Source of the DNA: Phytophthora hibernalis
Taxonomy: Eukaryota > Oomycota > Peronosporomycetes > Peronosporales > Peronosporaceae
Length of the DNA: 64,000 bases
Reading direction: 5' to 3'
Assembly (NCBI GenBank): GCA_012656075.1
Contig: JAAKBF010000339.1
Coordinates: 372,001 to 436,000, forward strand
The notes beneath the pieces are model-generated. The model was not told where the DNA came from and did no database searches. It saw nothing but the letters and a program-made list of their open reading frames with translations. The position numbers and the translations under genes were made by a program. Below are positions 33,796 through 44,892 of this stretch, piece by piece. Within the stretch, counting starts at the first letter, position 1; the number at the start of each line of letters is the position of its first letter.

Positions 33796-35519
33796 CAGAC
33801 AACGACGGTGAAATCCGTACCCCCATAAAAATCCGCACCCCCTGCAGTGGGACGGACCAAGGCAAGTAAAAAACAAAAACGAGGCAGCAAATTTTAAACT
33901 TATTTATCCAATCAGTGTGTTAGAAAATTACTGGTCCGCACGTCGATTTATCTCCCTCACCCTTTGCATTTCCCTTTGTGTAGGGAGCCGCCATGGCTCC
34001 CCAAGCATCTTACTGCGTCAAGCAAAAGCGTGAAGCTTTAGACAGCATCAGTCGTATTGGCTGCAAGCCAACGGCTCGAAAGCTCGGTATCCCGTTATCT
34101 ACGTTGCATGATTGGCGAAGACAAGAGAAGGAATTATTCAGCTTCAAGGGGGCACAGACAAGCAAGACGCTAAAAGGACAGGGGCTAAGGGCATCATAAC
34201 ATTCGGACACGACATGGTGACCTACATGAAGGATCTGCGTCGCGAAGAAGAGGTACTGCAAACATTATGGTCTGAATGTTTGCAAATTAAATTGAATTTT
34301 TTTGTAAAGTATTTGTGTACAGGAAATATGATTGAATACATAAAACAAGAGCATCCCACTTGGCTAGAGGCGTATTTAGCGACGAAGTCAAGTGACGAAA
34401 GGCGTGTAAACGCATTGATGCGCTTGTGCCAGCGGTTTGCAAGCCGGTAAGAAAACTATCTTTTCTAATATTGAGCTACTTGTTTTGAAAAGTGTATTAT
34501 TAACTTATCTTTTGATATTTCAACATTTTGTTTTTTTATAATATGGTGTTTAGGCATGGGTTTTCAACGCAAAAGCCACAACATTCGAAGAAAACGAAGC
34601 TGTACTACAGCAGACGCATTTAGAATTTGCAATCAAGTTTTGGAGCGAAAACAGCCTTTTCCGGAAAGTGCTATCTACAACGTCGACGAAACGGCCATTT
34701 ATTTCGACACTCTACCCCACAAAATATGGGCCCTCAAGGGGAGGCGTGGATCAGCCAAAGTCAAGCATATGCAGAAGAATTCCGGAAGACTCGCAGCTGT
34801 GCTCACCATTCGGGCTGACGGTACGTTCATTTATTTTACATTTAATTTACTGTATACTGAAACTAAGTAACGTTATTTGATTTAGGAAAAAAACTGCCAA
34901 TACTCTTCATTCTGCGAGGAATACTTGGCGGCACTGTGGAGACAAATGAGTTGCCAACATATCCAGATGGACATGTTTATATAGTCTAAGAACATGGCTG
35001 GATGGACGCAACCGTTTGGGAGTTTTATATTGAAAGTTTGCTTAAATTTGAAATAGATTCTCCCTCTGTCCTCCTTCTCGATAACTTCGATTCCCATGTA
35101 TCGGAAGGAGGACAGAATGTGGTAGCGGAGGCTACCTCAGTACTAGTGTGCCCTGTTCCGCCAAACAGCACGTCTGTCTGTCAGCCTCTTGATGTTGGAG
35201 TTATGGGTCCACTCAAGAAGAAGCTGACAGGCGTATGGCTATCAGAAAATATTAATGGTACACGCACCGCGCAGCAAAAGAGACTTGCCGCGATCAAGCG
35301 CACCATTACAGCATGGGAAGGCATCACAGAGCACTGTGTTGTGCGTAGCTTTGAAAAGGCAATTCCAACATATCCTGAAGTCCAAGTATAGGATAAAAAA
35401 ATTCACCAATCACAAATAGCGAATCACTGATGGGTACGGATTTTTTGTCGAGATGCCCCGTTTACTTTTGTATGGCGGATACAGTTCAGTGGGGGTACGG
35501 ATTTCACCGTCGTTGTCTG
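33796..35519 (+). mobile_element. pogo-type DNA transposon with perfect 30-bp terminal inverted repeats
   Basis: The left end begins CAGACAACGACGGTGAAATC and the right end is its exact reverse complement over 30 bases (33796-33825 and 35490-35519). TA flanks both sides (33794-33795 and 35520-35521). CAG at the termini with TA duplication fits pogo/Tigger elements. The sequence GGGTACGGATTTTT recurs inside the right end (about 35434). The perfect ends suggest this is the youngest insertion of the nest. It carries a pogo transposase gene. Confidence 0.92.
33993..35391 (+). pseudogene. pogo/Tigger-type transposase with introns, lightly damaged
   Basis: It starts at the ATG at 33993 with a psq/HTH-like N-terminus (RIGCKPTARKLGIPLSTLHD). 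Three GT-AG introns are visible: 34253-34322, 34447-34553 and 34821-34885. The DDE_1 core follows: YNVDETAIYFD (first D, near 34680), SVLLLDNFDSHVSEGG (second D, near 35070) and CQPLDVGVMGPLKKKL (third acidic position, near 35190). A cluster of indels between 34600 and 34660, a frame change near 34170 and a TAA near 34987 break it. The protein would bind the element ends and move it by cut and paste. It is close to intact compared with its neighbours. Confidence 0.8.
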
Positions 35520-35521
35520 TA

Positions 35522-36218
35522 ACTACAGCTGGACCATCCCACCGGATTGCAGCAGCGAAGATTTGTCACCTTGCACTCACTCAGCCCTCTCCGGAGACAC
35601 AGGGGCTACCACGCCCGACGAGCGGCTCTCAGCAGCTCCTGATGTTTTTTGACGGCGGGTCCAGAGGTAATCCTGGGCCAGGAGGGGTAGGAGCTGTCAT
35701 CATACGGCTTGGCGGGTCAACACTGACACCGGAGATAGTGTGGATGGCTAGTGTTTCTTACGCATCCAGAACAACCAACAACGTCGCCGAACATCATGGA
35801 CTTCTCATTGGGTTGCGGTATGCTGCACGGCATCAACTCGCTGGGATTCACGTTGTCGGGGACAGCAAAACTAGCGTGGAATAGGAAGCTTCCACACGCC
35901 AGACATCTACAAGGAATCTACGGACAATGCCGAAAGCTGGCAGACCGATTGATGGTGACTTCTTGGTCACATCAGACGCGCCATTTTAAGAAAATGGTTG
36001 ACGGACTCGCAAACATTGCTATGGATACTACGACAAGCAAGCAGGTGACTGCCGAGGATATCCATCGGTTGCCGCCACGCTGGACTGCGGTGGATACATT
36101 CCTCCAAGGGGACACCAATCGCTGGATAGACACTCACAGGAAAACAGCCGGACCTCCTCACCCATGGGCGCACTGTAAGTGGTACGCATTTGCTGGCACC
36201 TATACTGATGATATATAA
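35522..36218 (+). pseudogene. LINE-encoded RNase H domain
   Basis: The sequence LMFFDGGSRGNPGPGGVGA gives the first catalytic Asp of an RNase HI fold; TTNNVAEHHGLLIGLRYA gives the Glu; VVGDSKTSVE gives the next Asp, and after a frameshift near 35870 a helix with ANIAMDTTTSK gives the last Asp. Domains of this type follow the RT in some LINE clades and degrade RNA in hybrids. The closest cellular relatives (RVT_3/RNase H-like) have the same order of residues. A stop falls at 35882-35884 in the first frame, and the second frame runs to a stop at 36216-36218. Confidence 0.75.
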
Positions 36219-36292
36219 GCGCCGGGGGACGGGAATTTACTGGATCGTTAGTTGGGCTAAATGACAGTAATGAACCTCACTTCAAAACGAAA

Positions 36293-36960
36293 CTCTGATG
36301 TATTTAGCCACAAGCACTCGGCCGATATTGCCTTCTCTGTCGGCTACCTAAGTCAATTCATGAGCAACCCATCGAAAAAGCACTGCGGAGCTGTAAAACG
36401 CTTCATGCGCTACCTGGTAGCGACCAGCAGAATGGGCTTTATGTACTCAGTAAATTAAGACCATCCTGACAAAGTCGTAATCAGTGGGCAATGCGACGCA
36501 GATTGGGGAAACGCTCTTGATACTCGCAAGAGTATCACTGGATATGTGCTGACTATTGCTGGAGGTACAGTGGCTTGGGCGACCAGACGCCAGACTATTA
36601 CGGCACATTCAACTGCGGAGGCTGAATATGTCGCGACGTGTGAGGGCAACTATGGAAGGCCGCGGAATGATGAACATGCTTAACGAAGCTTTACATGACA
36701 TTGAAGTGAAGACCGGACTAACAATGGGCGTGGATAATAATGCCGCGATTATGTTTGCATCATCTCCGATTTAAAGCCGGAAGACCCGCCAGATTGAGCT
36801 CCGTTGGCACTATTTTCGCAATCAAAACGGACCTGCTGGAGATCTATAAAGTTGATGAAACTAACAATACAGAGGACATGTTTACAAAGGCACTATAATA
36901 CCCAAAAGCAGCTTTCAGAAGTACTGCTACCAGATTGGCATGGCAACGGAATTACCACCT
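36293..36960 (+). pseudogene. Ty1/copia RNase H (second part, after the LINE insertion)
   Basis: After the right-hand duplication the copia frame resumes: DIAFSVGYLSQFMSNPSKKH, GAVKRFMRYLVATSRMGF, CDADWGNALDTRKSITGYVL (RNase H Asp), AHSTAEAEYVATCE (Glu) and VDNNAAIMFASSP (Asp), then VDETNNTEDMFTKAL at the polyprotein end. One base is missing near 36317, and more stops occur further on. It ends just before a purine-rich GGAGGGGGCG tract (36992-37001) that serves as polypurine tract next to the 3' LTR. Confidence 0.85.
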
Positions 36961-37001
36961 GCTAGTAGCTAAATGTTCCGGCGCAAGCGTCGGAGGGGGC
37001 G

Positions 37002-37620
37002 TGTTGCGATATGACCCCGATTACCGAAGGATTTTCTTTGGAACATATTTGGGTCAGGTCAAAAGGGTCAACTAAATTGACTTGATTTTTGTATAGCGGG
37101 AGTGAGCGGGTGCGAGGAGCGAAGACGGAGCAAACCCTCGTGGGGTGCCCGCGAAGCAGGGTCGCGTGGTATTTGCGTAGGCGGGCCCAGCGACGAGTTC
37201 CCCAGCGAACGGAGACGTTGCCCTGACTCGGAGTTAGTTTTCTTTTGCAGGGGTCTGGGGGTGCAACCCCAGTTGACCATTTTTGACCTGACCCGAATAT
37301 GTTCCCCAAAAAGTCTACCCCGATTACCACCGTTGAGTTGAAGTGCAGAATGAGCTAGGCGTCTCAGATGGGAGATAAGACGAGGGAACGGATGAAGCCA
37401 CCGTTGAGTGGTGGTCACCTTGGCTCTCTTATTGAGTTTTGCACTTGAAGTCTCCATCTCGAACAAGGCAGCGAGCAGAAGGAGTAGTTCAGGAGAAGAG
37501 CGAGCTGACCAAATAAGTAGGGAATAGGAATTTAGTTTACACAAGTTCCTTCCTCGCCTCAAGATCTGCCAAGAGCTAAGCTGCAGACCTGACTCGGAAA
37601 AGGAGAGTTACCCTTCAACA
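37002..37620 (+). repeat. 3' LTR of the copia element
   Basis: The LTR starts TGTTG directly after the purine tract and ends CAACA at 37616-37620, a 5-bp terminal inverted repeat. A 291-bp element is inserted near its left end; without that element and its duplicated site the LTR is about 316 bp. No 5' LTR lies in the window. Confidence 0.7.
37026..37316. mobile_element. 291-bp non-autonomous element inside the copia LTR
   Basis: It is flanked by a 12-bp direct repeat ACCCCGATTACC (37014-37025 and 37317-37328). Both ends carry an inverted block: GGAACATATTTGGGTCAGGT on the left (from about 37039) and the reverse complement of CCTGACCCGAATATGTTCC on the right (from about 37288), extending to GGTCAAC on both arms. 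The outermost 10-12 bases match poorly. A duplication of 9-12 bp suggests a MULE-like family, though hAT is possible. The GC-rich middle (GAGCGAAGACGGAGC) has no gene. Confidence 0.65.
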
Positions 37621-38159
37621 TCAATAGCCATCCAACCTACTTTGATTAGAAGTCTACGACCGGCCATAATTTTGCTTTGATGAATTTGCGCCAGTGGTGC
37701 TCTCGTATTAAAATATATGCACATAGTAGAAATCGCCCCATGAGCTAGTAGCTCATCATTTACGTTCCCCTACCAACGATCGCTGATTGTATTGCTAAAT
37801 AATATGCAGTGACCAATACTGAGGCGTGTTTTGAAGCGCACAGAGTCAGCTGCTGTGAGGGTCACCATTTGGTGGTCGTCTCTGTTGCTCGGTTGTTGAT
37901 GCTGCATGCGGTACATTATCAGTGCGAAGGCTGGGATAGCTATTGTTGATGAGTAACCCACGAATAAAGTGTATTAATACATTTACCGGCATGCACACGC
38001 TAGTTCAAATATAGAAGAAACACTAGTATTAATTTAAAACGTGTTGTACATCTGCTGCGGCTGCGAAGCCGTATTTTATTACAAATATCAGTAAGAATAG
38101 TAATACCACGATTTATTGTAACCCCAGACGGCCCAAAGAGGGCAACGCCCTCGTCTGTT
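37621..38159. other. No gene recognised
   Basis: AT-rich sequence beyond the copia LTR, with no domain, RNA gene or terminal repeat that I could identify. Confidence 0.4.
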
Positions 38160-38618
38160 TTGGCCTCGAGTCGCTCCCGGTGCTATTTAGGGAATTTTTT
38201 AAGTCCCAGCGGGTTATTCCTGCTGGGTGGGAGTCGTGTTAAGGAGCTTAACCCACCGCCCACTCTGAGCGAGAGCACATGGCTCCTGTCTATTGACCAC
38301 CAACCCGACTGCGAACCGATTGAGCTGATCGTACTGGGTTATTTGGCCCATGCGGAATTGCCATGTTTATGCGCAAAAGAGATATCGCACCAAGACATCA
38401 GTACTGCCCGGCGCTCTAACCCAACTATCCGACAGCACCATGTGCAAACGCCTACCGCGCCAGGCTGCAAAGCCTGTCGACTGTGGGAAAGTGATCGGGG
38501 ACTAAAGACGGAAGCTGGCACCACCGGGCAGTACGCAGACGCCATACAATCATTCGGTGCCGTTCGATGGGTGTTCTACACCGCTAAAAATGGACCGAAT
38601 TGTTGGAGATTTAACTAA
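38160..38618 (+). CDS. Hypothetical ORF, doubtful
   Basis: An open frame of 152 codons from ATG, with a Cys pair (PGCKACRLWESDRGL) but no family I recognise. A GC-rich hairpin (GAGGGCAACGCCCTC, 38137-38151) lies just before it. It sits between the copia LTR and the Helitron, so it may be a fragment of another element. No second copy or intron supports it. Confidence 0.2.
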   Translation: MASSRSRCYLGNFLSPSGLFLLGGSRVKELNPPPTLSESTWLLSIDHQPDCEPIELIVLGYLAHAELPCLCAKEISHQDISTARRSNPTIRQHHVQTPTAPGCKACRLWESDRGLKTEAGTTGQYADAIQSFGAVRWVFYTAKNGPNCWRFN

Positions 38619-38619
38619 T

Positions 38620-39195
38620 TGGGTGCGTGTTGTCTGGAAATTTTACATTCCTGCTGCGCGTCCCGGGTTTAGCGACCCCTCAACGCCTTGATGTTCGTCC
38701 TTTTACATTTATGCATATAAAAAAGAAAAACACCACTAAAATAAACAACCCATGTAACCCTGGCGAAAAGGTTGATTGCCTGAGCTGAATAATCCAGCGC
38801 ATTGAGCCGACAGCCGCATTGTCACCAAAGAAAGTGGTACAGTATAGAACTACAGTAAGCGCGGTGAGATGTCGGTTCAGCACAAGAGATAGCTTGCAGC
38901 ACCCGTAAGTCGTGCGTTAAAGGAAGATACAGAAAAGGTTAAAGTGTAAAACGAAGTAGAATAAAAACATGGGTCGGGCTATATATTGGTTTTGCCGTCG
39001 CTACACTTGGGATTCGTAGTGGGGATTTAGGATTTTCAGGAGACATCGTGTCCATGCGGTTGGGCTCTTGCGCTTCGGTTTGTTGCTGGCGGTGTAATAT
39101 ATTCCATGGATTGGTGCCGTCACTTATATCCATACATTGTTACACGTACTGCGGTGTACTTAGACTTTCTGCCTAACGTGTCATGTTACTCCCTT
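38620..39195. other. No gene recognised; includes the uncertain Helitron 5' side
   Basis: No coding similarity. A Helitron should start with TC inside or near this interval, but no single position stands out. Confidence 0.35.
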
Positions 39196-39210
39196 TCGTG
39201 TTCGCAGGTA

Positions 39211-42200
39211 GCTGTGGCTCGCACCAAACGAAAGCGCACGCGAGAGGAAATTGAAGAGGCTTTGCGTCGCAATGCGGATGTGAACGCGACTCCTGCCGCT
39301 CCGGAGGATGCCGTGACGCGGCGTAAACGGAAACAAAGAAAACGGCAAAGGCTCGCAGCTTGACCAGTGAGATTCCTGCTGTCGTTACTGTTGTTGAGGT
39401 TAGCGTTGTGCCAAACATTTCCGCTGCACCTCCAGTATCGTCGGTCACTGACGAGGTCCGGTCTACGGTGGACCAAGAGGGGAAGTCTGAAGATGATGAT
39501 CCAGCTGAGCACCGACGGCGGGTAGCACCCGAATACGACGAGGGGCAACGCCTCGCGGCCCTGGCGATCGTTTCAACCGCGACTCCTGTACCGCTTTCGC
39601 CTGCGTCCAGACACGCTCGGAACGCAGAGAAAGCACGGATTCGAAGAGCTCTGGCTACTGCTTCACATAAGCAGCGTGTGCGTGTGACTAACGCAGAGAA
39701 ACAAAGATTGCGTAGGGCTAACGCGTCTGCATCGCAGAAAGAACGGACGCGAGCAAAGGTCGCAGATAGACAGCGCGCGAGGCGGGCAGGAATGAGGCGC
39801 AACGGGTCGCCGTCACAGAGGAGGAGCGGGTGCGCCAACAACAAAGACGTACGGGGCGGAGAGCGAGGCGCTAAGGGCGCGGAACCGCGCCCAGCACAAT
39901 GCCTGCCGTGACAGCTTACCCGAGGAAGACTGCAGCGTGGTGCTAACTCAAAATCGGGAACAACACGTCTCCAAGCGTTTGACGCTAAGCCAGGAGAATC
40001 GCGAAGCGGATAGGGCTCAGAACCATGATCAACATGCATCTAGGCGTCGGAGGAAGAGCGAGAGACGCATCGTGAACAATCGTGTGTCTGCCGTGCTGCC
40101 CCAAAGCATTGACGGGCTCTTCCCAACCACGAAGATTTTAGAGCTGACATGGTTAGAGGCAAAACATTGTCGGCGGGCGATTCAAACTGCCTCCAACAAC
40201 CGTCTGCCTGTATTGCAAAGCTTGGAAGTGACCCGACAGTCTGACAACGTCTGCTGTCTAAAGGGCAAAGGGCAACTACCTCAACTAAAACCTGCAGCTG
40301 CGGGGCTCATCCAGCTGTACGGGGACCCGACCTTCCGCACCCTCATCCTGCGTACAACCGGGCCTTTTCTTTCACCTCCATCGGAGCTTCTTCAAGCGAT
40401 GGAACGTTTGGCAATGTGAATCAGGGCATGGACGCGGGAGGGAAAGGCGTTTATACGTAACGCATCCAGGGCGCCATGGATCATTACCTCGGGTCGTTGC
40501 TACCGTACAAGGATCCCAACACAGGACAGCCAACTGCACCCAAATTCGCGCAAATCTACATCGTGGATCCAGACATGCAGACACGTGCGACGCGGCGTAA
40601 GGGTATTTTTGCCAATATGGACACAGTTGCGTTGCGTTACATCGAAGGTATGATGAGCACGCACAATCCTTTCGCGCAGCATTTCCTAACCTTCGGCGAT
40701 AAGCTGCGCCAATACCCGACGGGCGGTTCTCAGTTGATGGACATCGTGTACCGCCTGCACGAGAAACCGTATCAACCCGGTACCCACAATTTACCCACGG
40801 TTTCGGAAGTGGGGATCACCATGATCGAAGACGGTAATCTCGCCCAGTCGCGCGACCTGCTGCTCTATGCCAGGGATCACAAATTCCTGCGTCTGTTCGA
40901 GACTCATAACACGTACGACCCTTTGCAGTACCCACTACTATTCCCGCACGGCGAGCTCGGGTGGACATTTACGGATCAATACGCGAACGGTGTCGTGGTG
41001 AGAAAGAAGAGGGTGATGCCTCTATGCGCGCAGCCGCGTTTCGTTGTTTCCAGAAAATTGATGACATGTCTGCACTTCATCTGGGCGGGCGTCTCTTCCA
41101 GCAGTCGACCAACGGGCCAAGTGTGAACAGGAGGGGTGGCAACGCACCAGAAGGATATTCATGTAGACCAGAATTACGGCGTTCGGGATGATTACGAGGG
41201 TGAAAACACGGTCACGATGGGCGACGGGAAGCGTTACTTACCGAGTACGATCGCGGCAGTGGCGAGTTGGTGCACCCTGATTGGCGGTCTGGCCACGATC
41301 ACTTCCTGAGTCAAATTGGCAAATGTGTCATCCTTCCGGAGACCCACGTCGGGCGTCCTCGCTACATGTACAAGGCGTATCAAGACTCTATGGCTATCGT
41401 GCGCGAATACGGCAAACCTGACGCCCTCGTAACCAAAACGTGCAATCCAAAATGGGACGACATACCGGAAAAGATACCAGCTGGGCAGACTGCTCAGGAT
41501 CGTCCGGAAATTGTCGCGCGCGTATGGCAACAATACCTTCGTGAACTTTTGAAGGACTTGGATGGGGGCGTGATCGGTCGCGTGACCGCGCGGATCTATG
41601 TTGTGGAGTTCTAGAAGCGAGGGTTACCCTACGCTCACATTCTCACAATTCTGGACGAAGAAGACAAACCGAAGACAAGGGATCTCATTGACAGATTGGT
41701 ATCGGCAGAGCTTCCTGTCAAGGACATCCAGATTTGTATGAACACATCCTAGACAGCATGATGCATTGGTCGTGTGGTGCGAACTCGGGTCGACCGTGTA
41801 TGAAGGATGGTAAATGCACTAAGGGTACCCCAATCCTTTGGCGGATGTCACTCGAGCGAATGAGAACGGCTACCAGGTGTATAGAAGGCGGATGCGAGCA
41901 GAAGGGGTTCTCATTTACCAGGGAAAGACCTACGACAACGCAACCATCAACCAGTGGGTGGTTCCGTACAACCCGTTTTTCACCCAGAAGTTCGACTGTC
42001 ATATCAACGTCGAGGTCTGCACAGCTATCACGACCGTCAAGTATCTCTACAAGTACGTCTATAAAGGGTCCGACAAAGCTGCCATTACTATAAAAGCCGT
42101 GCGGGATTTGAGTGAGCCAGATCGAGATCCGAACGAGGTGCTGCGATACTTTAACGCGAGGTACGTGTCGCCGGTGGAGGCGTGTATGCGTCTGTTGGCC

Positions 42201-42592
42201 TATTCGATCCAGGGTCGCACGCATGTCATTGCGCGACTTACTGTTCACTTGGAAGGCGGTCAGTTTGTGGTGTTCCGAGCTGAGGAGGACCCCGAACGTG
42301 TCTTGGAGCGCGGGAGCCGTACCATGCGGACCCAGGTTTTCGACCTTTGCGCGAGCGACGCACCTAAAACCAAATCGCCAAGACTATGCTGTATCAAAAC
42401 GTCCCGAAGGAGTTCGCGTGGATTGACCCGGAGAAGAGATGGAAGCGTCGGACAAAATACCAGGCGGCTATAGGACGCATGAAACATGTTTCACCAAGGG
42501 ACATGGAGCGCTTCTTTGCGCACATTGTTGTGCCACCGCAGAGGCCCGACATCATACGAGGATCTGCGGACAGTCGAAAATGTGGAGTGTAA
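39211..42592 (+). pseudogene. Helitron protein, N-terminal and Rep (HUH) part
   Basis: It starts with a basic repeat region (ARTKRKRTREEIEEALRR, then EKARIRRALATASHKQRVRV and NAEKQRLRRANASASQKE) broken by a frameshift near 39355. Next is the Helitron-like N domain: FRTLILRTTGPF, IYIVDPDMQTRATRRKGIF and LFETHNTYDPLQYPLLFPHG. The Rep region has DALVTKTCNPKWDDIPE and KRGYPYAHILTILDEEDKP. The usual HUH site in these proteins reads PHAHI, and here the first His is Tyr. The tyrosine-bearing helix YLYKYVYKGSD is kept (about 42035). A TAG precedes KRGYP (about 41614). Frames change several times between 41000 and 41900. Confidence 0.8.
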
Positions 42593-42599
42593 TACATTC

Positions 42600-44511
42600 C
42601 ACACGACAGCCTTGGTAACCGGACTCCTTAATGACGACAGAGAGTTGATTTCCTGCATGACTGAAGCAGCTACGTTCAAGATGGCGTACCCCTCCGCCAG
42701 CTTTTCGCTACGCTGTTGGTGTATTCGCAAGTTTCGAACGTGCGTGGACTGTGGGATCCGTTTTACGATGAACTGTCGGCCGACTTTGAGAGTCAACTCG
42801 GCGCACGACACGGGCAAGACGTCGCCGGCAACATCAAGTTTCTCACGCTCAAGGGTATTGATGACCTCCTCAAAATTAACGGCGTGAGCCTCGACTCCTA
42901 TAACACATGCTTCCTCCAGCTAAGCGATTTCCCTCATTATTGGTCAACTCCGAGGGGAGAACAACCTCATTCGTCGCGAGCTGGAAGAGTACACTCGTTC
43001 TGTTATACAAGACGTTGTGTACCATACTGGATATCTCAACGAGGGACAGCGGTCAATTTACGACCAACTCGTTGGCGCGGTAGACACCCTGAAGTAGGCA
43101 AGAAACTGTTCTCCATCGACGGTTCGGGTGGTAATCCACGCTGCTCAAGCATATCCTTGCCAATCTACGTCTTTCGGGAAAAATCGCGATCTCAGTGGCG
43201 TCCAGCAGCATCGCGTATTGCTTCTTATGGGAGGTCGTACAGACACTCAGCATTCAAGATCCTCCTGAAATTGGCTGAAAAGTCTACGTGCTCCGTTACC
43301 AAGCAGTCCCACCTAATGGCGTTGATCCAGCAAGCCAGTCTGATCATCTGAGATAAGGCGCCCATGACGCACCGACATGCTTTCGAGGCGGTGGACCGCA
43401 CCCTTCGTGATGTGATGAACAACGACGAAGAACCGTTTGGGGTAAAGTATTGGTTTTGTCAGGCGACTTCCTTTAGATTCTGCCAGTCGTCATCAAGGGA
43501 ACACCAGCATAGACGATCGACGCCTGTCTGAAGTCATCGAAATTGTGGCCGTACATCCAACAGATCCAACTCTCGGAGAACATGCGTGCTCGGACAGCCG
43601 GCAACAAAAGTACAGCTGAAGAGATTGCAGCTTTTTCGGAGTTTATTCTGCAGGTAGGCGAAGGTCGACACGATGTCAATCCGGCATTCGGAAGGGACTT
43701 CATGAAAATCCCGTACGATATCTTGATCGACAACCCGCCAGCTGAATTTGACGCCGACACAGAGATCGCGCCGGGTGCGGTACCTATTGGGATGAAACAG
43801 ATGATTGATACCATGTACGCTGATGTGAACGACCGGACCCTCGCAACTGACGAATACTTCGCGAACCGCATCGTCTTGACGACAACCAACGCGATGGTGC
43901 ACCGCATCAACGTGGCAGTGGGACGACGCTTGGACGGAGAGGCGTGTGATTATCTCTCGGTCGACTCGGTTCAGGACGATGAGGCCTCTAATTTCTTAGA
44001 GACAGAGGTTCTGAACACGATCAACATCAACGGGATCCCGCCCCACAGATTGGTGCTGAAGAGGGGCCAGCCGATCCTGATGATGAGGAACTTGAACCCG
44101 GACCTGGGTCTCTGCAACCGGACGCGCCTTAGAGTGAAGGGGCTCAATCCCCACGTTATTCATGCCACGATCATGACTGGCGAGTGTCAAGGTCAGAACG
44201 TACTGATTCCAAGGATCGTCTTCGTTAGTGACGGCAACACCCGCGACTTCCCATTCCACCTAAGCCGCAAGCAGTTCCCAGTCCAGCCCGCGTTTGCCAC
44301 GACCATCAACAAGGCTCAAGGATAAACGGTGCTTAACCTGGGACTCTACTTGGCGACACCATGCTTTTCGCACGGCCAGATGTATGTGGCGCTCTCCCGG
44401 GTCACTGCGAGATCCAAGATCAAGATATTGCTGGAGTATCCAGTCATGGAGGAAGAGGACGGAGCATACACTCCGAACATCGTGTACAGGCAGGTTTTCA
44501 GCACGGAGTAG
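42600..44511 (+). pseudogene. Helitron protein, PIF1-type helicase part
   Basis: The helicase starts with the linker LNEGQRSIYDQLVGAV near 43040. Walker A is broken: FSIDGSGGN is followed by a frame change where TGKT is expected (about 43115-43135). Further motifs: VLVLSGDFLQILPV-like sequence near 43455, IQLSENMRARTAGN (43560), IVLTTTNAMVHRINVAVGRR (about 43870), RGQPILMMRNLNPDLGLCNR (about 44065), TTINKAQG followed by TAA where a Gln codon is expected (44323-44325), then MYVALSRVTARSKIKIL. The 43543-44325 part is one long frame. It would unwind DNA during rolling-circle transposition. Confidence 0.88.
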
Positions 44512-44582
44512 GGAGGAAGACACTAACTGCATATACATAACATTGATAAAAGTTCAATTCATGTCTACAATGGTGTAAACAT

Positions 44583-44892
44583 GTGGCCCACTTAACTGGG
44601 CCCACGGTCGCGTAGCGGCGGCAAACGGCTAGACTAGAACAAGTAGTAGAGAGCCCAGTCTGTCGGTCCGTCTGTCGCATCTGCCGAGCGCAGCGAATGC
44701 GGCTCCCGATTGGCTATAAAGCGTCCGAGCGAAGCGAAGGCCGCGTCCTTCCCCGTGCTTTGCGGGTCCGTAGGGCCCGCCCATACCTTTATTAAGTAAT
44801 TTATTTTGCAGTGAGCCCCTGCGAGCGGAACGGGTGCGCTCCCCAGACTTAACCAATTAATATAAACCGCTGTAGCGGCAGCACTCGGCTAG
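44583..44892 (+). repeat. Two related Helitron-type 3' termini in tandem
   Basis: GTAGCGGCGGCA followed by CGGCTAG at 44612-44632, and GTAGCGGCAGCA followed by CGGCTAG at 44872-44892, share 17 of 21 bases. Both end in CTAG (the CTRR end of Helitrons). A stem-loop lies before each (44583-44605, GTGGCCCA paired with TGGGCCCAC; 44867-44878, CCGCT paired with AGCGG). Only the second is followed by T, as expected for insertion between A and T. Confidence 0.5.

Larger units (their letters stand above)
33445..36292 (+). mobile_element. 5'-truncated LINE insertion (RNase H-bearing), itself split by a pogo element
   Basis: The insertion is bracketed by a 14-bp duplication of copia sequence. Without the pogo element it is about 1.1 kb. 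It begins in a coding region (HWDVFTHLGQHLVWLRQDLE near 33455, in the style of a LINE ORF2 C-terminal end), contains an RNase H domain and ends A-rich (TTCAAAACGAAA) next to the right duplication. 5' truncation, an A-rich 3' end and a 14-bp duplication are the marks of target-primed reverse transcription. Confidence 0.75.
39100..44892 (+). mobile_element. Helitron, inactive
   Basis: The element carries a Rep/helicase protein in broken frames (39211-44511) and ends near CTAG at 44889-44892 (followed by T), preceded ten bases earlier by a short hairpin CCGCTGTAGCGG. A related end lies at 44612-44632. The 5' limit is uncertain. Helitrons move by rolling-circle transposition without duplicating the target. 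Confidence 0.7.
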
